From contig CALCOY010000016.1 of the NCBI GenBank assembly GCA_937897325.1, forward strand, positions 124,001-188,000: a stretch of 64,000 nt of DNA, written 5' to 3'. The position numbers were made by a program, and so were the translations under genes. Of the stretch, positions 18,412 to 27,389 are shown piece after piece. The stretch is from an uncultured Shimia sp. (GTDB lineage Bacteria; Pseudomonadota; Alphaproteobacteria; Rhodobacterales; Rhodobacteraceae). The notes beneath the pieces are model-generated. The model did no database searches, was not told the DNA's origin, and saw only the letters and a list, made by a program, of their open reading frames with translations. Each line of letters starts with the position of its first letter. The stretch's first letter is position 1.

Positions 18412-20438
18412 TACGCATTCATTGTCAAAAGCGCATATTCTGCCACCGGTTCGTCATTTTGGTTGATGATCGAAACGTGCCAGCGGACCTCACCATAATC
18501 GGCTGTTCGTCGGGTTTTATGCTTCACGCTCAGGGCGACGCGGATGCTGTCCCCCGGCACAACGGGTTTCATGAAGCGCAAACCGTCAAGTCCGGTATTC
18601 GCAAGAACTGGGCCTTCGTCCGGGTCCACAAAAAGCCCGGCAGCAAAGCTGAGAAGCAGGTAGCCATGCGCCACCCGACCTGGGAAGAACGGGTTTCTTC
18701 TGGCTGCTTCTTCGTCCATGTGAGCATAAAAGGTGTCGCCGGTGAAATGGGCGAAATGGTCGACATCTTCCAGCGTGATCTTGCGAGCGTCGGTGTGCAG
18801 CGTCTCCCCGATTTTCAGGGCGTCAAACGTCTGTCGGAAAGGGTGGATCGATGCGTCTTCCTTTTTCGCGCCCGGAACCCAGTTGTCAGAGATCGCGCTT
18901 AGGACATCCGGGCTGCCCTGGATAGCCGTGCGCTGCATGTAATGCATCACACCCCGAATGCCCCCCATCTCTTCGCCGCCGCCGGCACGGCCGGGGCCGC
19001 CATGCACCATATGCGGAAGCGGTGAGCCATGGCCCGTACTTTCCGCCATGCTGTCGCGATTGTTGAAGTACAGCCTACCGTGATGTGACGCGGCTTCGGC
19101 GACGACAGAACGCGCGACCTCGCCGTCCCGGGTGATGACCGAAGCGACAAGGCTGCCGCCCCCACGATTGGCAAGTTCCACTGCATGATCGAGATCTTTA
19201 TAGGGCATAAGCGTTGCCACCGGCCCAAAAGCCTCGATTTCATGAACGGATGTTGCCGCATCTGGATCGGCACAATAAAACAGCATCGGCGGGACGAAGG
19301 CACCCTTTGATGGATCAGCGCCGCGAAGTGTCATCTGATCCGGATCACCTAAGACATGTTCCGCTTCCGAAGCGATATCTGCGACCTTGTTCAGAACATC
19401 TTCTTTTTGAGCTGCGGAGACGAGCGCGCCCATTTGCACGTCCTTATCGCGTGGGTCTCCGACGATTGTTCGTCCCAACCGTACACTTACGGCGTCCAAA
19501 ACACTTGTAATGAGGTCCTCTGGGGCAATGATGCGCCGAATCGCAGTGCATTTCTGGCCCGCTTTTGTCGTCATCTCCCGATGCACTTCCTTAACAAAAA
19601 GCTCGAATTCAGGCGTGTCAGGTGTGGCGTCAGGGCCCAGGATCGAGGCATTCAAGCTATCCTGCTCGGCAACAAACCGGACGGAGTTCTGCTGAATAAC
19701 AGGTATTGATCGTAGATGAAGTGCTGTCTGGGCAGAGCCTGTGAAACTCACAACATCCTGATGGGTCAGATGGTCCAGCATCGCGCCCATGCTGCCCGAA
19801 ACAAGCTGCAGGGCACCTTCCGGAAGAATGCCGCTGTCGAGAATTATGCGAACTGCTCTTTCAGCCACGTAGCCTGTCGTCGTTGCAGGTTTGATAATGG
19901 CTGGCATACCCGCCAGCAAAGTTGGCGCAAGCTTTTCAAGCATCCCCCAGACCGGAAAGTTGAAGGCGTTGATGTGGATTGCCGTGCCCTTCAGTGGGGT
20001 GCAGATGTGTTGACCCAGAAAGCTGCCCGACTTCGAAAGCTGTTCAATACTGCCATCGATGAACACGGGACCGTCCGGAAGTTCCCGCCGTCCTTTCGAT
20101 GCGAATACGAACAGCGTTCCAATGCCGCCATCAATATCGATCAGATGGTCGGCTTGGGTGGCACCGGTCGAAAACGACACGTCATAAAGCACCTGCTTAT
20201 GCGCTGAAAGGTGAGTGGCCAGAGCCTTGAGCATCCGCGCCCGATCATGAAAGCCAAGCTTTCGCAAAGCTGGACCACCGACATGACGGGCGTGATCCAG
20301 CATCCCCGCGACATCAAGCGCATCATTGCCCGCCCGCGCAATTGTCTCGCCGGAAACGGCGGACTGAATGGTCCGGGCGGCGTCATTCGGGTCAACCCAA
20401 TGGCCGGCGACAAAGCTTTGTACGTTCTGAATGGCCAT
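18408..20438 (-). CDS. paaZ: Bifunctional oxepin-CoA hydrolase / 3-oxo-5,6-dehydrosuberyl-CoA semialdehyde dehydrogenase
   Basis: 676 residues. The N-terminal NADP-dependent aldehyde dehydrogenase domain (~1-520) has the base-containing stretch [13 protein letters not shown] and catalytic Cys in [10 protein letters not shown]. The C-terminal MaoC-type (R)-specific hydratase domain (~535-676) includes [19 protein letters not shown]. It opens the oxepin-CoA ring and oxidises the resulting semialdehyde in the phenylacetyl-CoA pathway. The chosen ATG begins [14 protein letters not shown], the usual family start; the longer frame runs back through the promoter. It is divergent from paaI over 132 bp and coupled to paaX. 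Confidence 0.95.
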   Translation of the reverse strand: MAIQNVQSFVAGHWVDPNDAARTIQSAVSGETIARAGNDALDVAGMLDHARHVGGPALRKLGFHDRARMLKALATHLSAHKQVLYDVSFSTGATQADHLIDIDGGIGTLFVFASKGRRELPDGPVFIDGSIEQLSKSGSFLGQHICTPLKGTAIHINAFNFPVWGMLEKLAPTLLAGMPAIIKPATTTGYVAERAVRIILDSGILPEGALQLVSGSMGAMLDHLTHQDVVSFTGSAQTALHLRSIPVIQQNSVRFVAEQDSLNASILGPDATPDTPEFELFVKEVHREMTTKAGQKCTAIRRIIAPEDLITSVLDAVSVRLGRTIVGDPRDKDVQMGALVSAAQKEDVLNKVADIASEAEHVLGDPDQMTLRGADPSKGAFVPPMLFYCADPDAATSVHEIEAFGPVATLMPYKDLDHAVELANRGGGSLVASVITRDGEVARSVVAEAASHHGRLYFNNRDSMAESTGHGSPLPHMVHGGPGRAGGGEEMGGIRGVMHYMQRTAIQGSPDVLSAISDNWVPGAKKEDASIHPFRQTFDALKIGETLHTDARKITLEDVDHFAHFTGDTFYAHMDEEAARRNPFFPGRVAHGYLLLSFAAGLFVDPDEGPVLANTGLDGLRFMKPVVPGDSIRVALSVKHKTRRTADYGEVRWHVSIINQNDEPVAEYALLTMNAY

Positions 20439-20501
20439 GAGGCGCCTCATTCGCGTGTGGTTAATGGTCACCCAATGCGGGGGAACCAGTAAGGTTAACA
20501 A

Positions 20502-20530
20502 TTTATTGACCAACCGGTCGGTTTATGCAA
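20502..20530 (-). promoter_or_regulatory. Candidate paaZ promoter with TetR-type operator in the spacer
   Basis: On the minus strand, TTGCAT and AATAAA are separated by exactly 17 nt. The spacer contains the palindrome ACCAACCGGTCGGT (20509-20522), symmetrical except for one pair. On the plus strand TTGACC (20506-20511) overlaps the same operator, so one bound dimer could cover both the paaZ and paaI promoters. ACCGACCGGTCGGT-like palindromes are typical TetR-family operators, and a TetR gene lies in the divergent operon. The palindrome is clear; the -35/-10 matches are weak, and the assignment to this regulator is inference. Confidence 0.55.
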
Positions 20531-20570
20531 CGAATTATTAACTTTCGAGCCCGCGAAGAGACTGTGCGAG

Positions 20571-21068
20571 ATGACCGACACCGCCAAGACGACCGGACGA
20601 TCGCCCACCCTGTCCGGGCTGAATCGGGCCCAAAAATCGGCGGATATTCTCTGGGAACGGGATCAAGCGTCCCAATGGCTCGGGTTCAAAGTTGCGGACA
20701 TCGCAGAAGGCCGGGCGACGCTTTCAATGGTCATCAAGCCACATCATTGCAACGGACATGGCACATGCCACGGCGGGATCATCTTCGCCCTAGCCGACAG
20801 CGCCTTTGCCTTTGCCTGCAACAGCCGCAACCAGAATACCGTGGCCCAGCACAACTTCATCACATACATCGCATCGCCCCGCGCCGGAACCCAACTGACA
20901 GCGACCGCCCGTGAGGTTAGCCTGACCGGCCGTAACGGGATCTATGATGTGGAGGTGAACGATGATCAGGGACAGCGCATCGCTGAATTCAGAGGGCTTT
21001 CGCGCGCCGTGAAAGGCATGCTTTTTGAAGAAGGGAGAGGAGAGGATGAAGAGCCTGGCGCCAAATAG
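20571..21068 (+). CDS. paaI: Hydroxyphenylacetyl-CoA thioesterase
   Basis: 165 residues of the hot-dog thioesterase fold. The signature HCNGHGTCHGGIIFALADSAFAFACN holds the glycine-rich helix and the catalytic acidic residue. PaaI releases CoA from dead-end ring-hydroxylated phenylacetyl-CoA and protects the pathway from trapping CoA. It is the first gene of the operon divergent from paaZ. Its last 23 bp overlap the start of paaK, and the paaK ribosome site lies inside its coding sequence. The C-terminal acidic tail (EEGRGEDEEPGAK) exists only because of that overlap. Confidence 0.93.
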   Translation: MTDTAKTTGRSPTLSGLNRAQKSADILWERDQASQWLGFKVADIAEGRATLSMVIKPHHCNGHGTCHGGIIFALADSAFAFACNSRNQNTVAQHNFITYIASPRAGTQLTATAREVSLTGRNGIYDVEVNDDQGQRIAEFRGLSRAVKGMLFEEGRGEDEEPGAK

Positions 21069-22356
21069 GGACGAGCTTGATCCGATGGAAATCGCATCGG
21101 TCGACGAAATCCAGTCAACACAATTGCGGCGGATGAAGTGGTCGGTGCGGCATGCATATGACAACGTGCCGATGTATCGCGCGCGCTTTGATGCGGCCGG
21201 GCTGCATCCGGATGATCTTAAGGAGCTTTCGGATCTTGCCGAATTGCCCTTCACCTATAAGGACGATTTGCGCGCAAACTATCCGTTCGGTCTGTTCGCC
21301 GTGCCGCAAGATCAGATCGCGCGCCTCCATGCATCTTCGGGCACGACAGGAAAACCAACTGTCGTTGGATACACACGAAACGATCTGGACATGTGGGCGG
21401 ACATGGTTGCGCGGTCACTCCGGGCCAGCGGAACGCGTCCGGGCGATGTCGTGCACAACGCCTATGGCTACGGGTTGTTCACGGGCGGTCTGGGTGCGCA
21501 TGCTGGTGCGGAACGTTTGGGCTGCACAGTGGTCCCGGTTTCCGGCGGCATGACAGAACGGCAAGTGACTTTGATCCAGGACTTCAAACCATCGACGATC
21601 ATGGTCACGCCGTCCTATATGCTGAATATCCTCGAAGAATTCGAACGCGCAGGCCTCGACCCACGGGCATCCTCTTTGAACGTGGGGATCTTTGGGGCGG
21701 AACCCTGGACCAACAAGATGCGCCGCGAGGTCGAACAGGCCTTTGACATGCATGCGGTCGACATTTACGGGCTTTCGGAAATCCTGGGGCCGGGCGTTGC
21801 TAACGAATGTGTGGAAACGAAAGACGGCCTGCATATCTGGGAAGATCACTTCTATCCCGAGATCATCAACCCCGATACAGGCGATGTCCTGCCCGATGGA
21901 GAAATGGGCGAACTGGTCTTCACGACATTGACCAAGGAAGGGCTGCCGATGATCCGCTACAGGACGCGCGATCTGAGCCGACTTTTGCCCGGGACGGCGC
22001 GCAGCCTGCGCCGGATGGAAAAGATCACTGGACGCAGTGATGACATGATCATTTTGCGGGGCGTGAATATCTTTCCCACGCAGATCGAAGAGCTTGTTTT
22101 GGCCGCCTCAGATCTGGCCCCGCATTTCCAGATCGCGCTTCATCGCGACCAATCAAAGGACATCATGCGCGTTATGGCGGAAGCCAGTCTTGCTTCGGCA
22201 GGGCATGATCAAAGGGAGGCCGCCAGCAATGCGCTCGCCAAACGCATCAAGGACATTGTGGGCGTGTCGGTGGAGGTCAACGTGTTGGAACCCGGCGGGG
22301 TGGAGCGGTCTCAAGGCAAAGCGCGCCGCGTCATCGACAACCGCCCGAAGGAGTAG
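21046..22356 (+). CDS. paaK: Phenylacetate-CoA ligase
   Basis: 436 residues of the adenylate-forming family. The P-loop is SSGTTGKPT, followed by YGYGLFTGGLGAHAGAERLGCTVVP and an aspartate-containing YRTRDLSRLLPG hinge. The C-terminal lid (~340-436) contains GRSDDMIILRGVNIFP. It activates phenylacetate with ATP and CoA, the first step of the pathway. The ATG at 21046 has a strong GGAGAGGAG upstream; a TTG at 21025 in the same frame is less likely. It overlaps the paaI end and is followed 6 nt later by the tetR gene. Confidence 0.95.
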   Translation: MKSLAPNRDELDPMEIASVDEIQSTQLRRMKWSVRHAYDNVPMYRARFDAAGLHPDDLKELSDLAELPFTYKDDLRANYPFGLFAVPQDQIARLHASSGTTGKPTVVGYTRNDLDMWADMVARSLRASGTRPGDVVHNAYGYGLFTGGLGAHAGAERLGCTVVPVSGGMTERQVTLIQDFKPSTIMVTPSYMLNILEEFERAGLDPRASSLNVGIFGAEPWTNKMRREVEQAFDMHAVDIYGLSEILGPGVANECVETKDGLHIWEDHFYPEIINPDTGDVLPDGEMGELVFTTLTKEGLPMIRYRTRDLSRLLPGTARSLRRMEKITGRSDDMIILRGVNIFPTQIEELVLAASDLAPHFQIALHRDQSKDIMRVMAEASLASAGHDQREAASNALAKRIKDIVGVSVEVNVLEPGGVERSQGKARRVIDNRPKE

Positions 22357-22362
22357 AGCCAC

Positions 22363-22959
22363 GTGGCACGCACCATTGCCAAAGATCATGAACAGAAGCG
22401 GCGGCACATATTGGAGACCGCCGCGCGTGTCTTTGCGCAAGAGGGGATCGCGCGGGCGTCAGTGAACCAGCTGGCACTGGCCTGTGGTATCTCCAAAGCA
22501 AACATCTATCACTATTACGGCAGTAAGGATGATCTGCTTTTTGACATTCTGGACACGTATCTGTCTCAACTCAACGCCCGGGTGCAGGCTGTGCCGATTG
22601 CGGATCTTGCACCAAAGGACGCCCTGCAGCGCCTGCTGACAGAGTTTCTTCTGGCCTATGAAGGCATGGACCACGAGCACAAGATACAGACCGAGGGCCT
22701 GCCACTGCTGCCCGCCGCCCAACAGGATGTGCTGCGGAGCTATCAGCGCGAGATGGTGCAGCTTCTCAGCGGTACGATCGGCCACGTCGCCCCGGACGTC
22801 TTTCGGGCGGATGCGCAGAAGTTGCGCGACACCACGATGTCCGTCTTCGGGATGTTGAACTGGTTCTACATGTGGAACCGGGATGCGGATGAACCCCGAC
22901 GCCGCGAATATGCAAGCCTCATAACAAGACTTTCGGTAAATGGGCTCAGCGGGCTTTAG
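22363..22959 (+). CDS. TetR-family regulator of the paa cluster (PaaR-like)
   Basis: 198 residues. The N-terminal helix-turn-helix (~10-60) includes ILETAARVFAQEGIARASVNQLALACGISKANIYHYYGSKDDLL, a textbook TetR DNA-binding domain. An all-helical ligand domain with a TetR_C-like end (MWNRDADEPRRREYASLITRL) follows. The start is GTG, 6 nt after paaK. TetR-type PaaR repressors bind phenylacetyl-CoA in other proteobacteria. Its position and the palindrome in the paaZ/paaI promoter region suggest the same role here, though the ligand is inferred. It converges on paaE with only 3 bp between stops. Confidence 0.85.
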   Translation: MARTIAKDHEQKRRHILETAARVFAQEGIARASVNQLALACGISKANIYHYYGSKDDLLFDILDTYLSQLNARVQAVPIADLAPKDALQRLLTEFLLAYEGMDHEHKIQTEGLPLLPAAQQDVLRSYQREMVQLLSGTIGHVAPDVFRADAQKLRDTTMSVFGMLNWFYMWNRDADEPRRREYASLITRLSVNGLSGL

Positions 22960-22962
22960 GCC

Positions 22963-24036
22963 TCAATGCTGATCGTAATCGACGACAATCCGATCACTGA
23001 GGACAAACGACTGACAGCTTAGGACAAAACCGCGCTCAACCTCGTAATCCTCAAGCGCGTGGTTTGCGGCCATTTCAACCTCGCCCTCAAGAACACGGCA
23101 CTTGCAGGTTGAACAGACACCCGCCTTGCAGGCAAACGGCACATCAAGCGTGTTTTCAAGCGCAGCCTCAAGCAGGCTTTCCTGCGCCCCCATAGTGAAG
23201 CTGCGGCTTTCGCCGTCAACGATCACGGTTGCCTCAATACCGGCCGGAGTGTCGCGGGTGGCAAGATGCGCTGGCCGTTCCAAACGCCCGGGTTGGGAAG
23301 ACGCAAAAAGCTCAAACTTGATCTGATCGACAGCCAGCCCGTGATCTTTCAACGCCGCCGAAATGGACAGCATCATCGGCTCAGGACCGCAGATAAAGGC
23401 CGTATGGACGGTCGTGATATCGACGAGCGTTTCGAACAAGGCCGCACATTTTTCGGCGTCCACGCGCCCCCTGAAAAGCTCGATATCTGCAGCATCGGAT
23501 TCCAGCACATGCACCACACTCAAACGGCCCAAATGCGTGTTCTTGAGATCTTCGATCTCTTCCCGAAACATGATCGTGTGGGGTGCGCGGTTGGCATAAA
23601 CCAGTGTGAAGTTGCTGCCGGGCTCTTCGGCCAGCACAGTTTTCATGATCGACAAGACCGGCGTGATCCCCGAACCGCCCGCGAAGCCCAGATAGTGGCG
23701 CGACGCTGCCTTGTCGATCGGGGTATGGAAGCTGCCCATGGGTGGCATCGCATCCAAGGTCATGCCGGGCGACAGATCTGTGTTGGCCCAAGTTGAAAAC
23801 ACTCCGCCATCGACGCGTTTGATACCGACTTTCAGACTGTGCTCGTTCCTGCCTGCGCAGATTGAATACGACCTGCGGATTTCAGTTCCCTCGAACTTCC
23901 GACGAAATGTAAGATATTGACCCTGAATGAAGGAAAAGTCCGCATCTTCAGGTGCTTCCAGTGTGACTTCTACGGCGTCCCGGGTCGTCTTGCGGACATT
24001 GGTCACAGTCAGGGGATGAAAATGCGCCATGATCAT
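22963..24036 (-). CDS. paaE: 1,2-phenylacetyl-CoA epoxidase, reductase subunit
   Basis: 357 residues. An FAD-binding ferredoxin-reductase domain (~1-105, RRSYSICAG), an NAD(P)-binding domain (~110-230, GFAGGSGITPVLSIMKTVL, FICGPEPMM) and a C-terminal plant-type 2Fe-2S ferredoxin domain with CKAGVCSTCKCRVLEG are visible in order. It passes electrons from NADPH to the di-iron PaaA. Two in-frame ATGs (24036, 24030) are possible starts. It is the last gene of the minus-strand paaA-E operon, 3 nt after the small NTF2-like gene. Confidence 0.95.
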   Translation of the reverse strand: MIMAHFHPLTVTNVRKTTRDAVEVTLEAPEDADFSFIQGQYLTFRRKFEGTEIRRSYSICAGRNEHSLKVGIKRVDGGVFSTWANTDLSPGMTLDAMPPMGSFHTPIDKAASRHYLGFAGGSGITPVLSIMKTVLAEEPGSNFTLVYANRAPHTIMFREEIEDLKNTHLGRLSVVHVLESDAADIELFRGRVDAEKCAALFETLVDITTVHTAFICGPEPMMLSISAALKDHGLAVDQIKFELFASSQPGRLERPAHLATRDTPAGIEATVIVDGESRSFTMGAQESLLEAALENTLDVPFACKAGVCSTCKCRVLEGEVEMAANHALEDYEVERGFVLSCQSFVLSDRIVVDYDQH

Positions 24037-24039
24037 GGG

Positions 24040-24396
24040 TCATCCATGCTTAAACAGCTTTGAGGTGATCCGCCACGTTCCGTCAGAAAGCTGCGCCATA
24101 TGGAAATGATTGGTGAAGGACAGCCCCAACAGATTGGTCTCACGTGTTTCAGCGCTTGCGATCTTATCGAAAACACTCACATCCACGGTCTCAGAGGTGT
24201 AGTTATCACCGACCTCGTTGGCCTCCAGCGCGCCAAAAAAGGGTTGCGGGCCGCCGCATAGAAAGTCCGGACCAAGCCAGCCAGTCATGACCGCATCGTC
24301 GTGGAAGATCGATTTCAGCAGGGAGATGTCGCGGGTTCGGGTGCCGAGAGCGTATGCTTCGACGACCGCTTCCGGATCTTTGGTGTGAAGTGTCAT
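24040..24396 (-). CDS. NTF2-like (SnoaL/DUF4440-type) small protein inside the paa operon
   Basis: 118 residues from the ATG at 24396, which has AGGA 8 nt upstream. An N-terminal helix (DPEAVVEAYALGTRTRDISLLKSIFHDDAVMTG) leads into curved beta strands ending FTNHFHMAQLSDGTWRITSKLFKHG, the cone-shaped NTF2 layout. It lies between paaD and paaE, where no subunit of the canonical epoxidase is encoded. It could bind or isomerise an unstable intermediate, as related folds do, or stabilise the complex. No function is established from sequence. Fold assignment is fairly sure; role unknown. Confidence 0.75.
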   Translation of the reverse strand: MTLHTKDPEAVVEAYALGTRTRDISLLKSIFHDDAVMTGWLGPDFLCGGPQPFFGALEANEVGDNYTSETVDVSVFDKIASAETRETNLLGLSFTNHFHMAQLSDGTWRITSKLFKHG

Positions 24397-24415
24397 CTTG
24401 CAGATCCTTCGGTGG

Positions 24416-24877
24416 CTATAGACATTTGAAGTAGTCAAACGGCTCAAGACAACTGCCGCACCGCCATTGCGCCTTGCAAGGTGTCGATCCGAACTGGCTG
24501 ATCAGATGCACGTTATCGCTCTTGCAGTAAGGGCATGCCTTCGGGCCGCGAGTGACCGGGTCTGGCGGGGCGATACCGTAATCCAACAGCTTGGCCCGGC
24601 CTTTGTCGGAAATCCAATCGGTCGTCCAGGGCGGCGACAGCTTTGTCTCGACCGCAAGTTTCTCGATGCCCCTATCCCGCAAAGCGGTTTCGACATCACG
24701 CGAGATCACCGACGTTGCCGGACAACCGGAATAGGTCGGGGTCAAGCCGACATCTAGCCTGTCGCCGTTCCAAGCCACGCTTCTGACGATCCCAAGATCC
24801 ACGACCGACACGACCGGAATTTCAGGATCTGGAACGCCCTCAAGCCACTGCCATATCTCGTTGACCGAGGGCTGCAT
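24416..24877 (-). CDS. paaD: Phenylacetyl-CoA epoxidase maturation protein PaaD (MIP18-like)
   Basis: 153 residues from the ATG at 24877, one nt after the paaC stop. The N-terminal DUF59/MIP18-type domain (VPDPEIPVVSVVDLGIVRSV, then TPTYSGCPATSVI) is followed by a C-terminal zinc-ribbon-like part with CPYC and CGSC pairs and a terminal FKCL. In E. coli PaaD is needed for epoxidase activity, probably in Fe-S or di-iron maturation. The longer reading frame upstream overlaps paaC and is not used. Confidence 0.93.
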   Translation of the reverse strand: MQPSVNEIWQWLEGVPDPEIPVVSVVDLGIVRSVAWNGDRLDVGLTPTYSGCPATSVISRDVETALRDRGIEKLAVETKLSPPWTTDWISDKGRAKLLDYGIAPPDPVTRGPKACPYCKSDNVHLISQFGSTPCKAQWRCGSCLEPFDYFKCL

Positions 24878-24878
24878 G

Positions 24879-25637
24879 TTACCACTGCGCCCCCGGATAT
24901 GACCGCTGGAGATTTTGCATGACGCAGAGCATATGACCCAGATGTTCCGAATGCATACGCCCGGATTTGCCGCCCGTCTGAATGAAACCATGCGTCGGCG
25001 CAGTCAGTGTTGCCGCATCCAGCACGTCGCCAATGGCGGCGTGATAGTCGGGGGCGAGCTTCTCCAGCCGTGGAGCGATACCCGCATCCGCCAAAGCGGC
25101 GTCGACCTCGTCCGATTTCAGCATTTCGCCGCAATAGGGATAGAGCAGATCAAGTGCTGCCTGCATCTTGCCGCGGCTTTCCTGTGTTCCATCTCCTAAT
25201 CGGATAGCGAGGTCGGAGGATCGCTCTGCATGATAGGTCACTTCCTTGACCGACTTTGCCGCGATCTCCGCGACAGGCTCGAAGGTCGAAGTCTCCAAAG
25301 CCTGAAGCATAAGAAGGTGCCATTGATCAAACAGCATCTGCCGCGTGATCGTTTGGCCGAAATCACCGTTCGGTTGTTCGACCAGCAGGACGTTCCGGAA
25401 ATCCCAGGCGTCGCGCAGCATGGCCAGGTCGTCCGCCTTGCGCCCGGCGCCTTCGACATCTGCGGCAAGCGTCAGCCAATTTGTCGCCTGTCCGATTAGG
25501 TCAAGCGCCGTATTGGCCGTCGCGATGTCTTCCTCAAGCATAGGCGCATGGCCGCACCATTCAGAAAGGCGGTGGCCCAGCACTAGTGCGTTGTCCCCCA
25601 TCCTGCAAAGGAACTGGAATTTCAGGTCCCCGCTCAC
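24879..25637 (-). CDS. paaC: Phenylacetyl-CoA epoxidase structural subunit PaaC
   Basis: 252 residues of a ferritin-like helical bundle (LVLGHRLSEWCGHAPMLEEDIATANTALDLIGQA at ~18-51). PaaC pairs with PaaA but does not carry the catalytic di-iron site. The start ATG overlaps the paaB stop (ATGA), and paaD follows after one nt, so the subunits are translationally linked in the order needed for assembly. Confidence 0.95.
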   Translation of the reverse strand: MSGDLKFQFLCRMGDNALVLGHRLSEWCGHAPMLEEDIATANTALDLIGQATNWLTLAADVEGAGRKADDLAMLRDAWDFRNVLLVEQPNGDFGQTITRQMLFDQWHLLMLQALETSTFEPVAEIAAKSVKEVTYHAERSSDLAIRLGDGTQESRGKMQAALDLLYPYCGEMLKSDEVDAALADAGIAPRLEKLAPDYHAAIGDVLDAATLTAPTHGFIQTGGKSGRMHSEHLGHMLCVMQNLQRSYPGAQW

Positions 25638-25921
25638 ATCGCCCCCACGTCGTCAGGGATGTCGAAAAAGGTTGGGTGACGGTAAATCTTGCTTTTGGAG
25701 GGCTCGTAAAGCGGACCTTTTTCCGATGGCGACGACGCAACGATGGCGGCGGCCTGTACGGCCCAAATGCTCACACCTTCATTCCTGCGCGTATAGACAT
25801 CGCGCGCATTCTTCATAGCCATCTCTGCATCGGGTGCGTGAAGGCTGCCCACATGCCGGTGGCTCATTCCGTGCTGACCGCGAATGAAGATCTCCCACAG
25901 GGGCCATTCCTTGCTGCTCAT
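25634..25921 (-). CDS. paaB: Phenylacetyl-CoA epoxidase subunit PaaB
   Basis: 95 residues, the usual length for PaaB. The start [46 protein letters not shown] is nearly diagnostic. PaaB bridges the PaaAC heterodimers into the active complex. Its ATG overlaps the stop of the upstream DUF3291 gene (ATGA), and its own stop overlaps the paaC start in the same way. A 20-residue N-terminal extension in the same frame has no ribosome site and is ignored. Confidence 0.95.
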   Translation of the reverse strand: MSSKEWPLWEIFIRGQHGMSHRHVGSLHAPDAEMAMKNARDVYTRRNEGVSIWAVQAAAIVASSPSEKGPLYEPSKSKIYRHPTFFDIPDDVGAM

Positions 25922-26391
25922 GCCGGAACCCTCCGATCGCCAAAACACTGACGGTAGGCCGACATGTCGACGGCATCCCATCCAAATGCGTAGTCGGTGG
26001 AGCCGTGAACCCGCAAATGGGTCAGCCGCTCCATTGCTTCTTCAAGGGTCGGAATGTGGCTTTCAGGAACGTGCCACATGACGAAATGTGGCCTGTCCAT
26101 TGCTTTGAACCACTTTGGGCCTTTCTCATAAAGGCGGGCGTGAACAGTGTTGAACACATATGCGCCAAGGCTTTCCACGTCGCGCCAGACGGACATATTG
26201 GCGATCATGTCGGCGTCGCCCGGCACCGCAATATCGGTGGCATTTCCACCATCCGACTGCATCCGCCATACAAAGCCCGGACTGCGTTCTGCAAGAGCGT
26301 TCACGCGGTTGAGGTTCTCCATGAACTCTGCAATTCGCGGATCGTCGAGGTCATAGCGGGCGTAGCCGACATTCAGCTCTGCGACGTTCAT
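25918..26391 (-). CDS. DUF3291-type protein inserted between paaA and paaB
   Basis: 157 residues from an ATG that overlaps the paaA stop (ATGA); its own stop overlaps the paaB start. The sequence resembles DUF3291 (dimeric alpha/beta barrel-like): [39 protein letters not shown] near the start, [14 protein letters not shown] in the middle and HFVMWHVP later. This fold covers monooxygenases and chlorite-dismutase-like proteins. Coupling on both sides suggests roughly equal expression with the epoxidase subunits. It is not part of the E. coli paa set. Its function is unknown; a helper in epoxide handling or quality control is possible. Confidence 0.8.
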   Translation of the reverse strand: MNVAELNVGYARYDLDDPRIAEFMENLNRVNALAERSPGFVWRMQSDGGNATDIAVPGDADMIANMSVWRDVESLGAYVFNTVHARLYEKGPKWFKAMDRPHFVMWHVPESHIPTLEEAMERLTHLRVHGSTDYAFGWDAVDMSAYRQCFGDRRVPA

Positions 26392-27377
26392 TCTGCCGCG
26401 ACCTTTGCCGCTTTCTTGTCCGCATGTGCCATTAGGCCATCGCGCACCCAGGCGCCGTCCTCCCACGCCTTGCGGCGGGCGACAATGCGTTCGGCATTGC
26501 AGGGCCCATGCCCCTTGATCACTGCAAAGAACTCATCCCAATCGGGTTCGGCGAAGTCGTAGTGACCGCGTTCTTCGTTCCATTTCAGGGTGTCGTCGGG
26601 CACCGTCAGTCCGAGATAATCGGCCTGCGGCACGGTCTGGTCCACGAACTTCTGGCGCAATTCGTCATTCGTGTTCATCTTGATCTTCCAGGCCATGGAT
26701 TGGGCCGAATGAACGGAATCCTTGTCAGATGGTCCGAACATCATCAGCGACGGATACCAGAAGCGGTTCAAGGCATCCTGCGCCATACGCTTTTGTGCTT
26801 CGGTCCCTTTGGCCATCTTCGTCATGAGGTCAAAGCCTTGGCGCTGATGGAACGATTCCTCCTTGCAGATACGGATCATGGCCCGTGAGTAAGGACCATA
26901 GGACGTCCTCTGCAGCGGTACCTGGTTCATGATCGCCGCACCATCAACCAACCAGCCTACCGCGCCCATATCGGCCCAGGTCAGCGTCGGGTAGTTGAAG
27001 ATCGAGGAATACTTCATTCGGCCGTCAATCAACTGTTCTGTCAGATCATCCCGGCTGACTCCAAGTGTTTCGGCCGCGCAATAGAGGTAAAGACCATGAC
27101 CGGCTTCATCCTGAACCTTAGCCAGCAGAATCGCCTTCCTCTCAAGCGTCGGGGCCCGGGTAATCCAGTTGCCTTCGGGCAATTGACCAACGATCTCGGA
27201 ATGCGCATGCTGCCCGATCTGCCGGATCAGGTTCTGACGATAACCTTCCGGCATCCAATCTTTCGGCTCGATCTTTTCTCCGGCATCGATGCGCTCTTGA
27301 AAGGCGCGCTCTTGCGGGTCCATCTCGTCCAGCGCTTTGACACCCTGGCCAGTGGATTTTATCATCTGTGCATACAT
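26388..27377 (-). CDS. paaA: 1,2-phenylacetyl-CoA epoxidase catalytic subunit PaaA
   Basis: 329 residues of a ferritin-like di-iron oxygenase. Carboxylate/histidine motifs are visible: [29 protein letters not shown] (ExxH-type, ~80-107) and [15 protein letters not shown] (~170-184). PaaA inserts oxygen into the aromatic ring of phenylacetyl-CoA. The gene follows the thiolase by 12 nt and starts the coupled paaA-DUF3291-B-C-D-NTF2-E series. Confidence 0.96.
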   Translation of the reverse strand: MYAQMIKSTGQGVKALDEMDPQERAFQERIDAGEKIEPKDWMPEGYRQNLIRQIGQHAHSEIVGQLPEGNWITRAPTLERKAILLAKVQDEAGHGLYLYCAAETLGVSRDDLTEQLIDGRMKYSSIFNYPTLTWADMGAVGWLVDGAAIMNQVPLQRTSYGPYSRAMIRICKEESFHQRQGFDLMTKMAKGTEAQKRMAQDALNRFWYPSLMMFGPSDKDSVHSAQSMAWKIKMNTNDELRQKFVDQTVPQADYLGLTVPDDTLKWNEERGHYDFAEPDWDEFFAVIKGHGPCNAERIVARRKAWEDGAWVRDGLMAHADKKAAKVAAE

Positions 27378-27389
27378 CGCAGACCCTCC

